NCBI GenBank assembly: GCA_003330885.1
Contig: CP030277.1
Location: 806,001-870,000, forward strand
Direction of reading: 5' to 3'
Length of the DNA stretch: 64,000 nucleotides
Origin: Rhodobiaceae bacterium
GTDB lineage: Bacteria > Pseudomonadota > Alphaproteobacteria > Parvibaculales > Parvibaculaceae
Shown here: piece by piece, positions 26,659 through 35,498 of the stretch
Numbering within the stretch: the first letter of the stretch is position 1
Layout of the letters: the number at the start of each line of letters is the position of its first letter
Program-made: the position numbers and the translations under genes
Notes under the pieces: model-generated
Database searches by the model: none
What the model saw: only the letters and a program-made list of their open reading frames with translations
Told to the model about the DNA's origin: nothing

Positions 26659-27260
26659 CACCTGATTAATGCTGGCGTATGCCGCAGTATATCAATTGCG
26701 GACGATATGAGATTTCAGTTAGGTCGGTAGGACGAGCGGTTCTGGAGGGACGGAGTTCAAAAACAACGCAACCCCGATCTCCTCAGGTCGGCGACCTGGG
26801 ACGGGGTTGCTTTTGTGCTTCTCGCACGTGCCCATGCTAAAGAGCCGGGCTTTTCATCGTATGTCTAGAGACCGACGCTGCTTGATGCAGCTGTGGCTAA
26901 AGGTATGTGTTGCGCTATCTGGCCTAAAATCCTTTGCGTTTGAGCTGCGCGTCTGCACACGTCAATCGGACTCTACGCTTCAATCTATCTTGGAATTTCT
27001 CACTGCTTGAACGTGACATATACGCCAGTGTTTTCAAGCTACGCTACGCTTCGCAGGTGGGGTCATCTTCGAAACCTCCTTCTGAATGTGCATTAACTTT
27101 GTAGCAAGGAATCGGCTTCGTGTCAAGGGAATCGTGCGATGTGACGTCGCGTCGCACTATGAGTCTGCAGTGCTGACCTACTTTCTGCGGCCGCAATAAA
27201 TCAGTAAACAGAGTAAAAAATGAGACAAAGTGTTTGGATAAACGTCAGTGGACGGATGGT
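26659..27260. other. 600-nt stretch without a convincing gene
   Basis: It holds the terminator-like hairpin 26768-26814 (listed separately). It also has a minus-strand AAGGAGG site placed 8 nt before an ATG at 27066, which opens only a 10-codon peptide, and a GTGCGA...TCGCAC inverted repeat near 27136-27159. Several short open frames show no recognisable similarity. It may host a small RNA or leader. Confidence 0.5.
26768..26814 (+). terminator. Terminator-like hairpin with branched stem
   Basis: GCAACCCCG/CGGGGTTGC, a perfect 9-bp outer stem, encloses a second hairpin CAGGTC-GGC-GACCTG, and TTTT follows. It is 110 nt downstream of the unknown gene ending at 26658, leaving space for a 3' UTR or a short RNA ending here. 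Confidence 0.7.
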
Positions 27261-27866
27261 CTATGAATCCCAGCTTGGACGGGTGCGGACTCTCTCTGAC
27301 CACCGATTGGCGAAGGTGCACGCTGGCGGTATATGAAGATCAAAGAAGCCGCCGAGCATCAGAACCACCATGCCGTGAATGTCCGCCATACTGAAATTGT
27401 CCCCGGCGATGAAGAGGCGCCCGTCGGACATTTCTTCGTTCAGCCATTCCCATCTTTGCGGAATGACCGCGCGTTCTGCGGCGGCGAATTCTGGTATCTG
27501 CCTGACCACATCTTTGAACAAAGGGATGGTGTGGCGCACGTAGTGACCGTGCGGCAGAAACAGCTGATGGAATATTCGTTGGCTCCACATCTCTATGGCA
27601 CCTTGTTCGAAGGCGTCGCGCCCCATGAGCGGAGGCTCAGGAAAACGCGCTTCGAGGTATCTGCAAATGGCGACGCTTTCAGTGATGATGTTTCCGTCAT
27701 CGAGTTCCAGTACCGGCAGTTCTTGGAGGGAATTTACCTTGCGGAATTCATCCGTGCGTGTGTCAGTTCCGGCCTCAAGATCGACCCGTTGAATATCGAT
27801 CCCTTTTTCGGCGATGAATATTCGAACCCGTTTTGGGTTCCCAGCGTTGGCATTGTAAAGCTTCAT
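27261..27866 (-). CDS. Glutathione S-transferase
   Basis: 201 residues. The N-terminal thioredoxin-like domain is visible (KLYNANAGNPKRVRIFIAEKG, about 1-75, quoted in part, with the conserved cis-Pro in LQELPVLELDDG and the following ITESVAICRYLE). An all-helical C-terminal domain follows (about 90-190, DNFSMADIHGM). It conjugates or reduces substrates with glutathione in the cytosol; the class and substrate are not clear. A long inverted repeat (27898-27931) lies upstream of its ATG. Confidence 0.9.
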   Translation of the reverse strand: MKLYNANAGNPKRVRIFIAEKGIDIQRVDLEAGTDTRTDEFRKVNSLQELPVLELDDGNIITESVAICRYLEARFPEPPLMGRDAFEQGAIEMWSQRIFHQLFLPHGHYVRHTIPLFKDVVRQIPEFAAAERAVIPQRWEWLNEEMSDGRLFIAGDNFSMADIHGMVVLMLGGFFDLHIPPACTFANRWSERVRTRPSWDS

Positions 27867-27897
27867 ATCGGCGCCTCTTGTTTTAGGGGGCGCTTTC

Positions 27898-27931
27898 GCA
27901 CCTTATTTAACAAAATAATTAAATAAGGTGC
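27898..27931. promoter_or_regulatory. 13-bp inverted repeat upstream of GST gene
   Basis: GCACCTTATTTAA-N8-TTAAATAAGGTGC is a perfect inverted repeat 31 nt upstream of the GST start. It lies between the GST start and the glnA terminator. It is AT-rich inside and GC-capped, typical of a dimeric repressor operator. No adjacent regulator gene is visible. It could also form a hairpin in the GST leader. Confidence 0.6.
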
Positions 27932-27944
27932 TTCGGTCAAAGAA

Positions 27945-27970
27945 AAAGGCCGATGAAAACACCGGCCTTT
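27945..27970 (-). terminator. Rho-independent terminator of glnA
   Basis: AAAGGCCG/CGGCCTTT stem with a 10-nt loop. On the minus strand it is followed by a T-rich run. It lies 22 nt after the glnA stop at 27992. Confidence 0.85.
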
Positions 27971-27991
27971 TCCGTAAATGCAGATCCGTGC

Positions 27992-29404
27992 TTAGACGGA
28001 ATAGTACATGTCGAACTCAACTGGGTGAGGCGTCATGTCGTAACGTTCAACTTCTTCCATCTTCAGCTCAATGTAAGCATCGATCTGGTCGTTGGTGAAC
28101 ACGTCGCCCTTGATGAGGTAGTCGCGGTCAGCGTCCAGGCTTTCGATCGCTTCACGAAGAGAACCGGCAACTGTTGGAATGTCAGCCAGCTCTTCTGGTG
28201 GAAGTGCGTAGAGGTCTTTGTCCATTGGATCGCCAGGATGGATCTTGTTCTGGATGCCATCAAGGCCGGCCATCATCATCGCAGAGAAAGCGAGGTATGG
28301 GTTGGCGGTTGGATCCGGGAAGCGGATTTCGATCCGCTTGGAAGCAGGCGACGTGCCGTATGGAATACGACAGGAGGCAGAACGGTTACGCGCTGAATAG
28401 GCGAGGAGAACCGGGGCTTCGTAGCCTGGAACCAGACGCTTGTAGGAGTTGGTTGAGGCATTGGTGAAAGCGTTGAGTGACTTCGCGTGCTTCAGGATGC
28501 CACCAATATAGTGGAGGCAGGATTCTGAAAGGTCCGCATAACCGTTACCAGCAAATGTTGGCTTGCCGTCTTTCCAGATCGACTGGTGACAGTGCATGCC
28601 TGTACCGTTGTCTCCAAAGACAGGCTTCGGCATGAAGGTGGCAGACTTGCCAAAAGCGTGCGCCACATTGTGGATTGCATACTTGTAGATCTGCAGATGG
28701 TCGGCGACCGTGGTGAGGGTCTGGAACTTCATGCCCAACTCGTGCTGAGCCGCCGCCACTTCGTGGTGATGCTTTTCAACTTCGACGCCCATTTCAGCCA
28801 TTGTCGAGAGCATCTCAGATCGCAGGTCTTGTGCGCTGTCGATTGGGTTCACGGGGAAGTAACCACCCTTGGTCCGAGGACGGTGGCCCATGTTCCCCAT
28901 TTCGTACTCGGTGCCCATATTGTCCGGCAGCTCAACACTGTCGAGAACGAAGCCCGTATTGTAAGGCGAGGATGAGAAACGCACATCGTCAAAGACGAAG
29001 AATTCCGCTTCAGGGCCGAAATAGACTGTGTCACCGATGCCAGTGCTCTTCAGATATGCTTCAGCGCGCTTTGCGGTACCACGAGGGTCGCGGTCATAAA
29101 GCTCGCCGGTGTTCGGCTCAACAATGTCACAGAAGATAGCGAGCGTTGTCTGGGCGTAGAATGGGTCGATGGTTGCAGTGGCGCAGTCTGGCATCAGCAC
29201 CATGTCGGACTCATTGATCGCTTTCCAGCCAGCGATCGAAGAGCCGTCAAACATCTGTCCATCATTGAAGAAGTCTTCGTCTTCGATCATCGCAATGTCG
29301 AAGGTCACGTGCTGCATTTTTCCGCGTGGGTCGGTGAACCGAAGGTCCACATATTTCACGTCTTTGTCTTTGATTGTCTGTAGGACAGCGGCGGCATCGG
29401 CCAT
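27992..29404 (-). CDS. glnA: Glutamine synthetase type I
   Basis: 470 residues, the usual length for a GSI-beta enzyme. [13 protein letters not shown] carries metal and substrate ligands, and [12 protein letters not shown] and [10 protein letters not shown] are active-site signatures. The adenylylation tyrosine is in [11 protein letters not shown], so control by GlnE is expected. It makes glutamine from glutamate, ammonia and ATP. glnB lies 93 nt upstream on the same strand, the common alphaproteobacterial glnBA operon. A small stem-loop (29475-29488) lies between the two genes. Confidence 0.97.
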   Translation of the reverse strand: MADAAAVLQTIKDKDVKYVDLRFTDPRGKMQHVTFDIAMIEDEDFFNDGQMFDGSSIAGWKAINESDMVLMPDCATATIDPFYAQTTLAIFCDIVEPNTGELYDRDPRGTAKRAEAYLKSTGIGDTVYFGPEAEFFVFDDVRFSSSPYNTGFVLDSVELPDNMGTEYEMGNMGHRPRTKGGYFPVNPIDSAQDLRSEMLSTMAEMGVEVEKHHHEVAAAQHELGMKFQTLTTVADHLQIYKYAIHNVAHAFGKSATFMPKPVFGDNGTGMHCHQSIWKDGKPTFAGNGYADLSESCLHYIGGILKHAKSLNAFTNASTNSYKRLVPGYEAPVLLAYSARNRSASCRIPYGTSPASKRIEIRFPDPTANPYLAFSAMMMAGLDGIQNKIHPGDPMDKDLYALPPEELADIPTVAGSLREAIESLDADRDYLIKGDVFTNDQIDAYIELKMEEVERYDMTPHPVEFDMYYSV

Positions 29405-29474
29405 GGTGTTCTCTTTCCCTGCTGTGTCTCGAAAGTAATGGCAGGCTTTTGCCTACCGGTTGGATTTGCACAAA

Positions 29475-29488
29475 CCCCTCGGGAGGGG
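29475..29488 (-). terminator. Small hairpin between glnB and glnA
   Basis: CCCCTC-GG-GAGGGG, a 6-bp GC stem. On the minus strand TTT follows, so it may partly terminate the glnB transcript or tune the glnB/glnA ratio. The T-run is weak. Confidence 0.4.
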
Positions 29489-29497
29489 CGTGTGGTA

Positions 29498-29878
<381 letters not shown>

Positions 29879-29960
29879 TTATCCGGTGCAATCCTGTAAA
29901 GCTTGCCCAAGTAGCTTGCAATGTGACGCGCCACCGCCGCGCCGCGGTAATACATAGTTA

Positions 29961-29976
29961 GCACAAGCTATGCCAA
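29961..29976 (-). promoter_or_regulatory. Candidate sigma54 promoter for glnBA
   Basis: On the minus strand TTGGCATAGCTTGTGC shows the GG-N10-GC spacing of a -24/-12 element. It lies about 125 nt upstream of glnB in the right orientation. The -12 half (GTGC) deviates from TTGC. TGCAC/GTGCA motifs 100 nt further upstream could be NtrC sites. Confidence 0.5.
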
Positions 29977-30061
29977 TGCATTGGGCTCCAAATAGCCCTT
30001 TAAAATCAATAATTTGCATGAGTATCTAGTATATGTCGCTCATTTCCTGAGCAGATATTGA

Positions 30062-30111
30062 GCACAAAAAATAGGCAGATGCACAAAAAATAGTCTTCCG
30101 AGCTTTGTGCA
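30062..30111. promoter_or_regulatory. Repeated TGCAC-type motifs between glnB and aminotransferase genes (candidate NtrC sites)
   Basis: GCACAAAAAATAG occurs twice (30062-30074 and 30081-30093). TGCACAAA (30080-30087) is mirrored by TTTGTGCA (30104-30111). Known NtrC sites have TGCAC..GTGCA symmetry, though with closer spacing. The position about 100 bp upstream of the sigma54-like element fits an enhancer, but control of the divergent aminotransferase is equally possible. Confidence 0.4.
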
Positions 30112-30183
30112 GCTGGTCATTGCTCGATCTCCGAACCTCTGAAATGCTCCGCGGCACATGAAATCAGTTCATTCGGGGGAGCA

Positions 30184-31356
30184 ATGCGGCCAGGAAACAC
30201 AGTCTTCTCAGGGCTCAGGACGACAATCTTCAGCACCATGTCGGCAATGGCGATGGAGCATGGGGCCATCAATCTGGGTCAAGGATTCCCGGATGACGAG
30301 GGACCGGTGGAGCTTCGCGAACGGGCCGCCCAGGCCATCATGGCCGGACCCAACCAATATCCGCCTTCTATGGGGCTTCCTGAGCTTCGAAAAGCGGTCG
30401 CCCATCATGACTCGCGTTTCTATGGGCTGAATGTCGATTGGCAGACGGAGACTCTCGTGACATCAGGCGCAACGGAGGCATTGGCCGATTGTTTCCTGGC
30501 GCTCTTAAACGTTGGCGACGAGGCGATCCTCATTGAGCCCTTCTATGACTCTTACCTGCCCATGGTTGAGGCAACAGGTGCGCGCGCTGTGACGGTTGGG
30601 CTGGAGGCGCCCAATTGGGATCTTGATCTGGAGGTGCTGGCTGGTGCGTTCTCAGACAAGACCAAGCTCATTGTTGTGAACACGCCCATGAACCCGACAG
30701 GCAAGGTCTTCTCCAAAGCCGAGCTCCAGGGCATCGCAGATCTTGCGCAAAAGCATGATGCCTATGTGATCCTCGATGAGGTCTACGAGCACCTGGTCTA
30801 TACCGGAGCAGCCCACGAGACGATGATGGCCTTGCCTGGCATGCGAGACCGTTGCGTACGCATTGCCTCAGCGGGAAAGACATTTTCTCTGACGGGGTGG
30901 AAAATTGGCTATGTGACCGCCACGCCAGACCTGCTGGCGCTCGTTAACAAGGCGCACCAGTTTGTAACATTCACAACGCCCCCCGCGTTTCAGCTGGCAG
31001 TGGCCTGGGGGCTCGGGCAGGGGGATGCCTATTTCCAGAATCTGGCGACGGATCTGGAGCAGAAACGCGATCTCCTGTCCAAAGGTCTGGCGGCGGTCGG
31101 ATTTGATGTCGTGCGCTCTGATGGAACCTATTTCGTCACAACCGATATTTCCGGCCTAGGCTATAACGGGACCGATCTGGACTTCTGTAAAGAGATAACT
31201 GCGAACGCGGGCGTCAGCGCAATCCCGGTCAGCCCATTCTACAAGCCACGCGATGGAGGTGTGGGCATTCCGGGAAACATGGTTCGCTTCTGTTTTTCAA
31301 AACAGCCTGAGGTGCTCGAAGAGAGTGTCTTTCGCCTAAGAAGGTATTTCGGATGA
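30184..31356 (+). CDS. PLP-dependent class I/II aminotransferase
   Basis: 390 residues, fold type I. GAINLGQGFPDDEGP is the N-terminal signature; the PLP contacts are NTPMNPTGKVF, ILDEVYEHLVY and the Schiff-base lysine in SAGKTFSLTGWKIGY. It resembles the YbdL / kynurenine aminotransferase group (KAT/GTK), which uses methionine, glutamine or aromatic amino acids. The exact donor is not clear. It is translationally coupled (ATGA) to the esterase gene. Confidence 0.9.
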   Translation: MRPGNTVFSGLRTTIFSTMSAMAMEHGAINLGQGFPDDEGPVELRERAAQAIMAGPNQYPPSMGLPELRKAVAHHDSRFYGLNVDWQTETLVTSGATEALADCFLALLNVGDEAILIEPFYDSYLPMVEATGARAVTVGLEAPNWDLDLEVLAGAFSDKTKLIVVNTPMNPTGKVFSKAELQGIADLAQKHDAYVILDEVYEHLVYTGAAHETMMALPGMRDRCVRIASAGKTFSLTGWKIGYVTATPDLLALVNKAHQFVTFTTPPAFQLAVAWGLGQGDAYFQNLATDLEQKRDLLSKGLAAVGFDVVRSDGTYFVTTDISGLGYNGTDLDFCKEITANAGVSAIPVSPFYKPRDGGVGIPGNMVRFCFSKQPEVLEESVFRLRRYFG

Positions 31357-32015
31357 GTGAACCCCTCCGCAGAGAAGCGCTAAGCGGTGACGCAAAATGG
31401 CTTGTCGTGTTTCTGCATGGCCTTGGCTCAAACGGAGCCGACCTCATGTCTTTCGCTGACTATTGGGCGAAGTCCATGCCGGATGTCGCATTCACTGCGC
31501 CCTCTGCACCAACGCCCTGTCCAGATGCACCAGGCGGTTTTCAGTGGATACCCAGATTGCCTCCCGGCCATCCGCTTCTTTTCCCTGAAGTTGAGAATGC
31601 CGCTGACGAGCTTCAACCAACGCTCGACCAGGAGCTCTCTTTTGTGGGGCTGCCTGCAGACAGGTTGGCATTGGTGGGCTTTTCTCAAGGCACGTTGATG
31701 ACGCTGCATGCGGGCCTCAGGCAGGCCATCGCGCCAGCTGCCTTGTTAGGGTATGCAGGTGGTCTTGTCGGGAGGGATCGGTTGGCAGATGAAATAACCT
31801 GCAAACCGCCCGTAATGCTCATCAACGGAGATGCAGACCCCATCGTCCCAGCGAGCGCTCAAGCCCCTGCATTGGAGGCTTTGCAAGAAGCGGGCATCGT
31901 TGCGGCAGGGCAAATCATGCCGGGTCTTGATCACAGTGTGAATGCGGATGCACTGATCCTCGGCGCGCGTTTTCTTCTGAGTGCTTTTGACTATCGCGAG
32001 AAGAACCCAGTTTAG
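31353..32015 (+). CDS. Phospholipase/carboxylesterase-type alpha/beta hydrolase
   Basis: 220 residues of the acyl-protein-thioesterase/carboxylesterase family. VVFLHGLGSNGADL forms the oxyanion region, the nucleophile elbow is GFSQGTLM, the catalytic Asp is in INGDADPIVPA, and His is in GLDHSVN. Family members cleave short acyl esters or lysophospholipids. The gene overlaps the aminotransferase stop by 4 nt. Confidence 0.88.
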   Translation: MSEPLRREALSGDAKWLVVFLHGLGSNGADLMSFADYWAKSMPDVAFTAPSAPTPCPDAPGGFQWIPRLPPGHPLLFPEVENAADELQPTLDQELSFVGLPADRLALVGFSQGTLMTLHAGLRQAIAPAALLGYAGGLVGRDRLADEITCKPPVMLINGDADPIVPASAQAPALEALQEAGIVAAGQIMPGLDHSVNADALILGARFLLSAFDYREKNPV

Positions 32016-32167
32016 GTCGTATCGCTGTCACCCCAGCAGCAGCTTAGCAATAGGCGAGTCATGTTGGAGTGGTGCGGTCTCCACGTGACAATCTGTCTGA
32101 TGCGGACCAATTCCTGTGTGTGCAACTGTTTGGACCACCGTTCGGACCGAACAGAATTGGAGCTACC

Positions 32168-32599
32168 ATGATAAAACTGATCTTGCGTGCGAACCTGTTT
32201 GTTCTGGGTGCCGCAGCAATTGGCATCGGGCTGTCGATGTTGCTTCTGGGATCTGATGCCACGGGGCAGTTTTTTGCAGCACTCATCAATTTCTTTCTGT
32301 CTGACCCACAGGAACTCGAGGGCATGTCATCGCCCAATGTCGATTCCGAGCTTCGGTTCTATTCAGTTTTTTGGGTTGCCTATGGAGTTATTGTACTTCG
32401 AGCTGCAAGCAGCCTTGAGGAGAACTTGAAACTTGTTCCCATTTTTTCAGGGCTATTCTTCGCAGGTGGTGCAGGTCGACTTCTGTCTCTTATGACACTG
32501 GGGCATCCGCATCCGCTTTTCATTCTGCTTATGATTGTCGAATTGGTGTTGCCGCTATTGCTTATTGCCCTGTGGGCGGGGATTAATCGTCAGCGCTAA
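32168..32599 (+). CDS. DUF4345 family membrane protein
   Basis: 143 residues from the ATG at 32168 (GGAG upstream). Four hydrophobic helices are visible (about 8-28, 60-80, 90-108, 115-137). The pattern DSELRFYSVFWVAYGVIVL followed by GAGRLLSL is typical of DUF4345. Function unknown; inner membrane. It overlaps the convergent redoxin gene by 4 nt. Confidence 0.75.
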   Translation: MIKLILRANLFVLGAAAIGIGLSMLLLGSDATGQFFAALINFFLSDPQELEGMSSPNVDSELRFYSVFWVAYGVIVLRAASSLEENLKLVPIFSGLFFAGGAGRLLSLMTLGHPHPLFILLMIVELVLPLLLIALWAGINRQR

Positions 32600-33258
32600 G
32601 CTGCCGCGGCTTTTGAGCGTCGACCAAACCAGCGTGAAGGGGAGAGCGACGAGCGCGCTCGGTCCTTTTGCGGTGGAATTTTCACACCAAGTATTTTGGA
32701 GAGTTGGTCTGCTCCGCCTATATAGCCTCCGTCCAGCCAGATTTGGGGAACGGTGACAGGCGTCTTCTCACCGATGTGAGCTTTCACGCGCGGAAACATC
32801 TCATACATACGGCCGGGATTCTTCACAACATCATGATAAGTGTATTCGACCCCGGCATCGTCCAGATATTTTTTTGCGCGTATGCAGTGCGGGCAATTCT
32901 CTTTGCCGAAAACCTGATTGCCCTCTATCTCGAAACGCTCGGTGGCGATGTTCATGACTTTCTCAGCCAACACACCGCGGTTGAGCGCTTCGCCCTCTGA
33001 AACAACCTCTCCCTCAACCAGAACGATCGGCGCATGCCAGGCGCCTTTGCGGAGTGGCTTCCACCATTCTGACAACCATTCGCGGACATCAAGTTCGATG
33101 GGAACGCCATTTAGTTCATTGGCCATCGTGTCTTCAATGATATCGACCGTAAGGGCACATTCGCCGCAAGGAATTTTTATTTTGAAAGGTCCCCATTGTC
33201 CGGCCCATCGATAGAGGGTGACTTTTATTGGTGTTGGGTTTTTTTCTTGGTCGGTCAT
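32596..33258 (-). CDS. Two-domain thioredoxin-fold protein with C-terminal glutaredoxin
   Basis: 220 residues from MTDQEK (ATG 33258, AAAGGG upstream). Residues about 10-105 form an uncharacterised domain with a CGEC motif (Cys31, Cys34). Residues about 112-190 are a glutaredoxin with the active site CPHC (Cys122, Cys125), and the GSH-binding residues TVPQIW and GGADQL follow. The C-terminal ~25 residues are basic. The second domain should reduce disulfides with glutathione. The first may be a redox partner or metal-binding module. The gene is not in an obvious operon. Confidence 0.83.
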   Translation of the reverse strand: MTDQEKNPTPIKVTLYRWAGQWGPFKIKIPCGECALTVDIIEDTMANELNGVPIELDVREWLSEWWKPLRKGAWHAPIVLVEGEVVSEGEALNRGVLAEKVMNIATERFEIEGNQVFGKENCPHCIRAKKYLDDAGVEYTYHDVVKNPGRMYEMFPRVKAHIGEKTPVTVPQIWLDGGYIGGADQLSKILGVKIPPQKDRARSSLSPSRWFGRRSKAAAA

Positions 33259-33452
33259 GGTGCAGCCCTTTTTGAGGTTATCCAGTAGATACGTGCGTTC
33301 ATCGAAAATCCAACTGAACCCACCTGACATTTCTGTGACAGCGCGTGAGTGGCACAAGACGCGACGTCATATCGGCCCACTGGACAGCGCAGGGCCTATC
33401 GTTATCTTCACGGGCAATTAGTCGTGAGAGCAAAACAAACGGGAGTAATCGG

Positions 33453-34988
33453 ATGGTAGATCCGCGCACGCCCATCCTGGTTGGATGTGGGCAGGTAGTT
33501 CAAAAAGAAAAAGACCTGGATAAGGTCAAAGACCCTGCTTCACTGATGGCGGACGCCGCAAAGCTCGCGCTTGCAGACACGTCGGTCGCCGAGTTGACTG
33601 GCAAGCTCGACACCATCACCTGCACCCGCTTTGTGATTGACAGCCCTGGCAGTCGGGAACTGCCAATCAGTCAATACGCCAATCTGCCCCAGACTCTTGC
33701 CAATAAGCTGGGCGCAACACCGGCAAATACTTGTTATGGCCCAACTGGCGGCAACACGCCCCAGCTGCTGGTGAACTACACCGCAGAAAAAATTGCAGAA
33801 GGCGACCAGGACGTGGTTCTGCTCGCGGGCGTTGAGTGCTTCGGCTCCATGCAAAAACTCCTGATGGCTGGCAAGACGCCGGAGAGCTGGAACGATGATC
33901 CGGGCGGCGCTCGGATCGATATCGGATATGAAAAAGAAGGGGTGACCAAGGTTGAGAACCTCCACAAGCTTCAACATCCGGTGAATTGTTATCCGCTCTT
34001 TGAAAATGCACTGCGCGGAGAAGCAGGACGGTCTGTCAAAGACCACCAGATGTTCATTGGGGAATTGATGTCGCCCTTCACGAAGGTCGCTGCTTCGCAC
34101 CCTCAAGCCTGGTTTCCCATTGAGCGGACACCGGAAGAGATTGCAACGCCAAGTGATGCCAACCGCTATGTCGGCTACCCATACACAAAATATATGAACG
34201 CGATCATGGCTGTCGATCAGGCCGCCGCCGTCGTCATGATGTCTGTTGAGAAGGCTCGTGAGCTTGGCGTGCCAGAAGACAAGTGGGTCTATCTCCACGG
34301 CTCCGGCGATGCGAACGACCACTGGTTCCTGACCGAGCGCCAGAACTTCCACTCAAGCCCGGCTATCCGGACGATGGGACAGAAGGCTTTTGCGCAGGCC
34401 GGCTGGTCAATTGATGAAATCGATATCATGGACCTCTATTCCTGCTTCCCGAGTGCAGTGCAAATCGGCATGAAGGAACTCGGTATCAAAGTCGGAGACC
34501 CGCGTTCCCTGACGGTTACAGGCGGCCTGCCTTACTTCGGTGGTGCCGGGAACAATTACGTCATGCACTCCATCGCGACCATGGTTGAGAAACTGCGTGC
34601 CAATCCTGGCAAGAAGGGCATGTGCACGTCGAATGGATATTATGTGACGAAGCACGGGATCGGCCTCTATTCAACGACGCCGACTGAGGGACCCTGGAAA
34701 CGGGAGAACCCGGCAAACTATCAGGCGGAGCTTGATGCGATGGACCATCCGCGTGTCGAAGAAAAACCAAACGGCGCAGCGAAGATCGAAACCTTCACTG
34801 TGATGCACGGTCGCAATGGCCCAGAATTTGGCATCGTTATGGGAGGCCTGGATGCAGATAATGCACGGTTCGTATCGCATGTCACCGCTGAGGCCGACAT
34901 TCAAAGCTTGCTCAATCAGGAAAGCCTTGGCCGCCCTGGGACGGTTGAAAACACAGATACCGGGCTCAACATTTTCACGCTCGCATAA
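33453..34988 (+). CDS. Thiolase family / acetyl-CoA acetyltransferase-like protein
   Basis: 511 residues from the ATG at 33453 (GGGAG upstream). PRTPILVGCGQVVQ is the start of the long SCP2-thiolase-like acetyltransferase group. NTCYGPTGGNTPQLLVNY occupies the region of the usual nucleophilic Cys, and DLYSCFPSAVQ and GGLPYFGGAGNNYVMHSIA match the C-terminal catalytic regions. It probably acts on acyl-CoA in lipid or steroid side-chain metabolism; whether it is degradative is not clear. A terminator follows at 35012-35040. Confidence 0.87.
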   Translation: MVDPRTPILVGCGQVVQKEKDLDKVKDPASLMADAAKLALADTSVAELTGKLDTITCTRFVIDSPGSRELPISQYANLPQTLANKLGATPANTCYGPTGGNTPQLLVNYTAEKIAEGDQDVVLLAGVECFGSMQKLLMAGKTPESWNDDPGGARIDIGYEKEGVTKVENLHKLQHPVNCYPLFENALRGEAGRSVKDHQMFIGELMSPFTKVAASHPQAWFPIERTPEEIATPSDANRYVGYPYTKYMNAIMAVDQAAAVVMMSVEKARELGVPEDKWVYLHGSGDANDHWFLTERQNFHSSPAIRTMGQKAFAQAGWSIDEIDIMDLYSCFPSAVQIGMKELGIKVGDPRSLTVTGGLPYFGGAGNNYVMHSIATMVEKLRANPGKKGMCTSNGYYVTKHGIGLYSTTPTEGPWKRENPANYQAELDAMDHPRVEEKPNGAAKIETFTVMHGRNGPEFGIVMGGLDADNARFVSHVTAEADIQSLLNQESLGRPGTVENTDTGLNIFTLA

Positions 34989-35011
34989 GTCCAGAGCGGA
35001 ACCTCAACTTC

Positions 35012-35040
35012 AAAAGGCGGTTCTTTGTGCCGCCTTTTTT
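35012..35040 (+). terminator. Rho-independent terminator after thiolase-like gene
   Basis: AAAAGGCGG/CCGCCTTTT stem with a 9-nt loop and two further T. It ends just before the stop of the convergent DUF4870-like gene. Confidence 0.85.
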
Positions 35041-35041
35041 G

Positions 35042-35401
35042 TCACCAAAGCCAGGTTTCAGGATCAGGCACAGGTTCATTGTCGTTCATCGAGAAGAACC
35101 CTTTGGCGTTTCGCACGATCACCCAGATGGCCGTGGCGACCATGGTGAGCATGCCGATCACGAAGACGAACAAGATCGCGCTGATGGTGAAGTAGAGCAA
35201 GCCGATCCAAAAGGTGCGTATCTGATAGGTGAAATGCGTCTCGGTTAGATCATCAGCATCTGCACGTCGGAGATAGGCCATGACCAACCCGATAATCGTT
35301 GTGAGGCCCCCGGTCACAAATCCACCGAAATTGAGTAAATAGATCAGTTTGACGATATCTGAGTTGTTGGAGCCACTATTTGGACCGCTTTGGTCGGACA
35401 T
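35042..35401 (-). CDS. DUF4870-like small membrane protein
   Basis: 119 residues with three hydrophobic helices (about 20-42, 62-85, 85-100). IVKLIYLLNF, TGGLTTIIGLVMAYLRR and HFTYQIRTFWIGLLY match the DUF4870/Tic20-like pattern. GGAGGG precedes the ATG at 35401. Function unknown. Confidence 0.78.
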   Translation of the reverse strand: MSDQSGPNSGSNNSDIVKLIYLLNFGGFVTGGLTTIIGLVMAYLRRADADDLTETHFTYQIRTFWIGLLYFTISAILFVFVIGMLTMVATAIWVIVRNAKGFFSMNDNEPVPDPETWLW

Positions 35402-35498
35402 GCTATTCCCTCCGCATTGACATATTGGAACGTTATTCGCCGCATTGAGTTCTGTCGATAGGGTCGACAGTTTTCCTGCCGCGGCATGGGAGTTTGGA

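Noticed and set aside
32168-33258. Operon of DUF4345 protein and redoxin
   Set aside because: The genes are convergent and overlap only at their 3' ends, so they are not co-transcribed.
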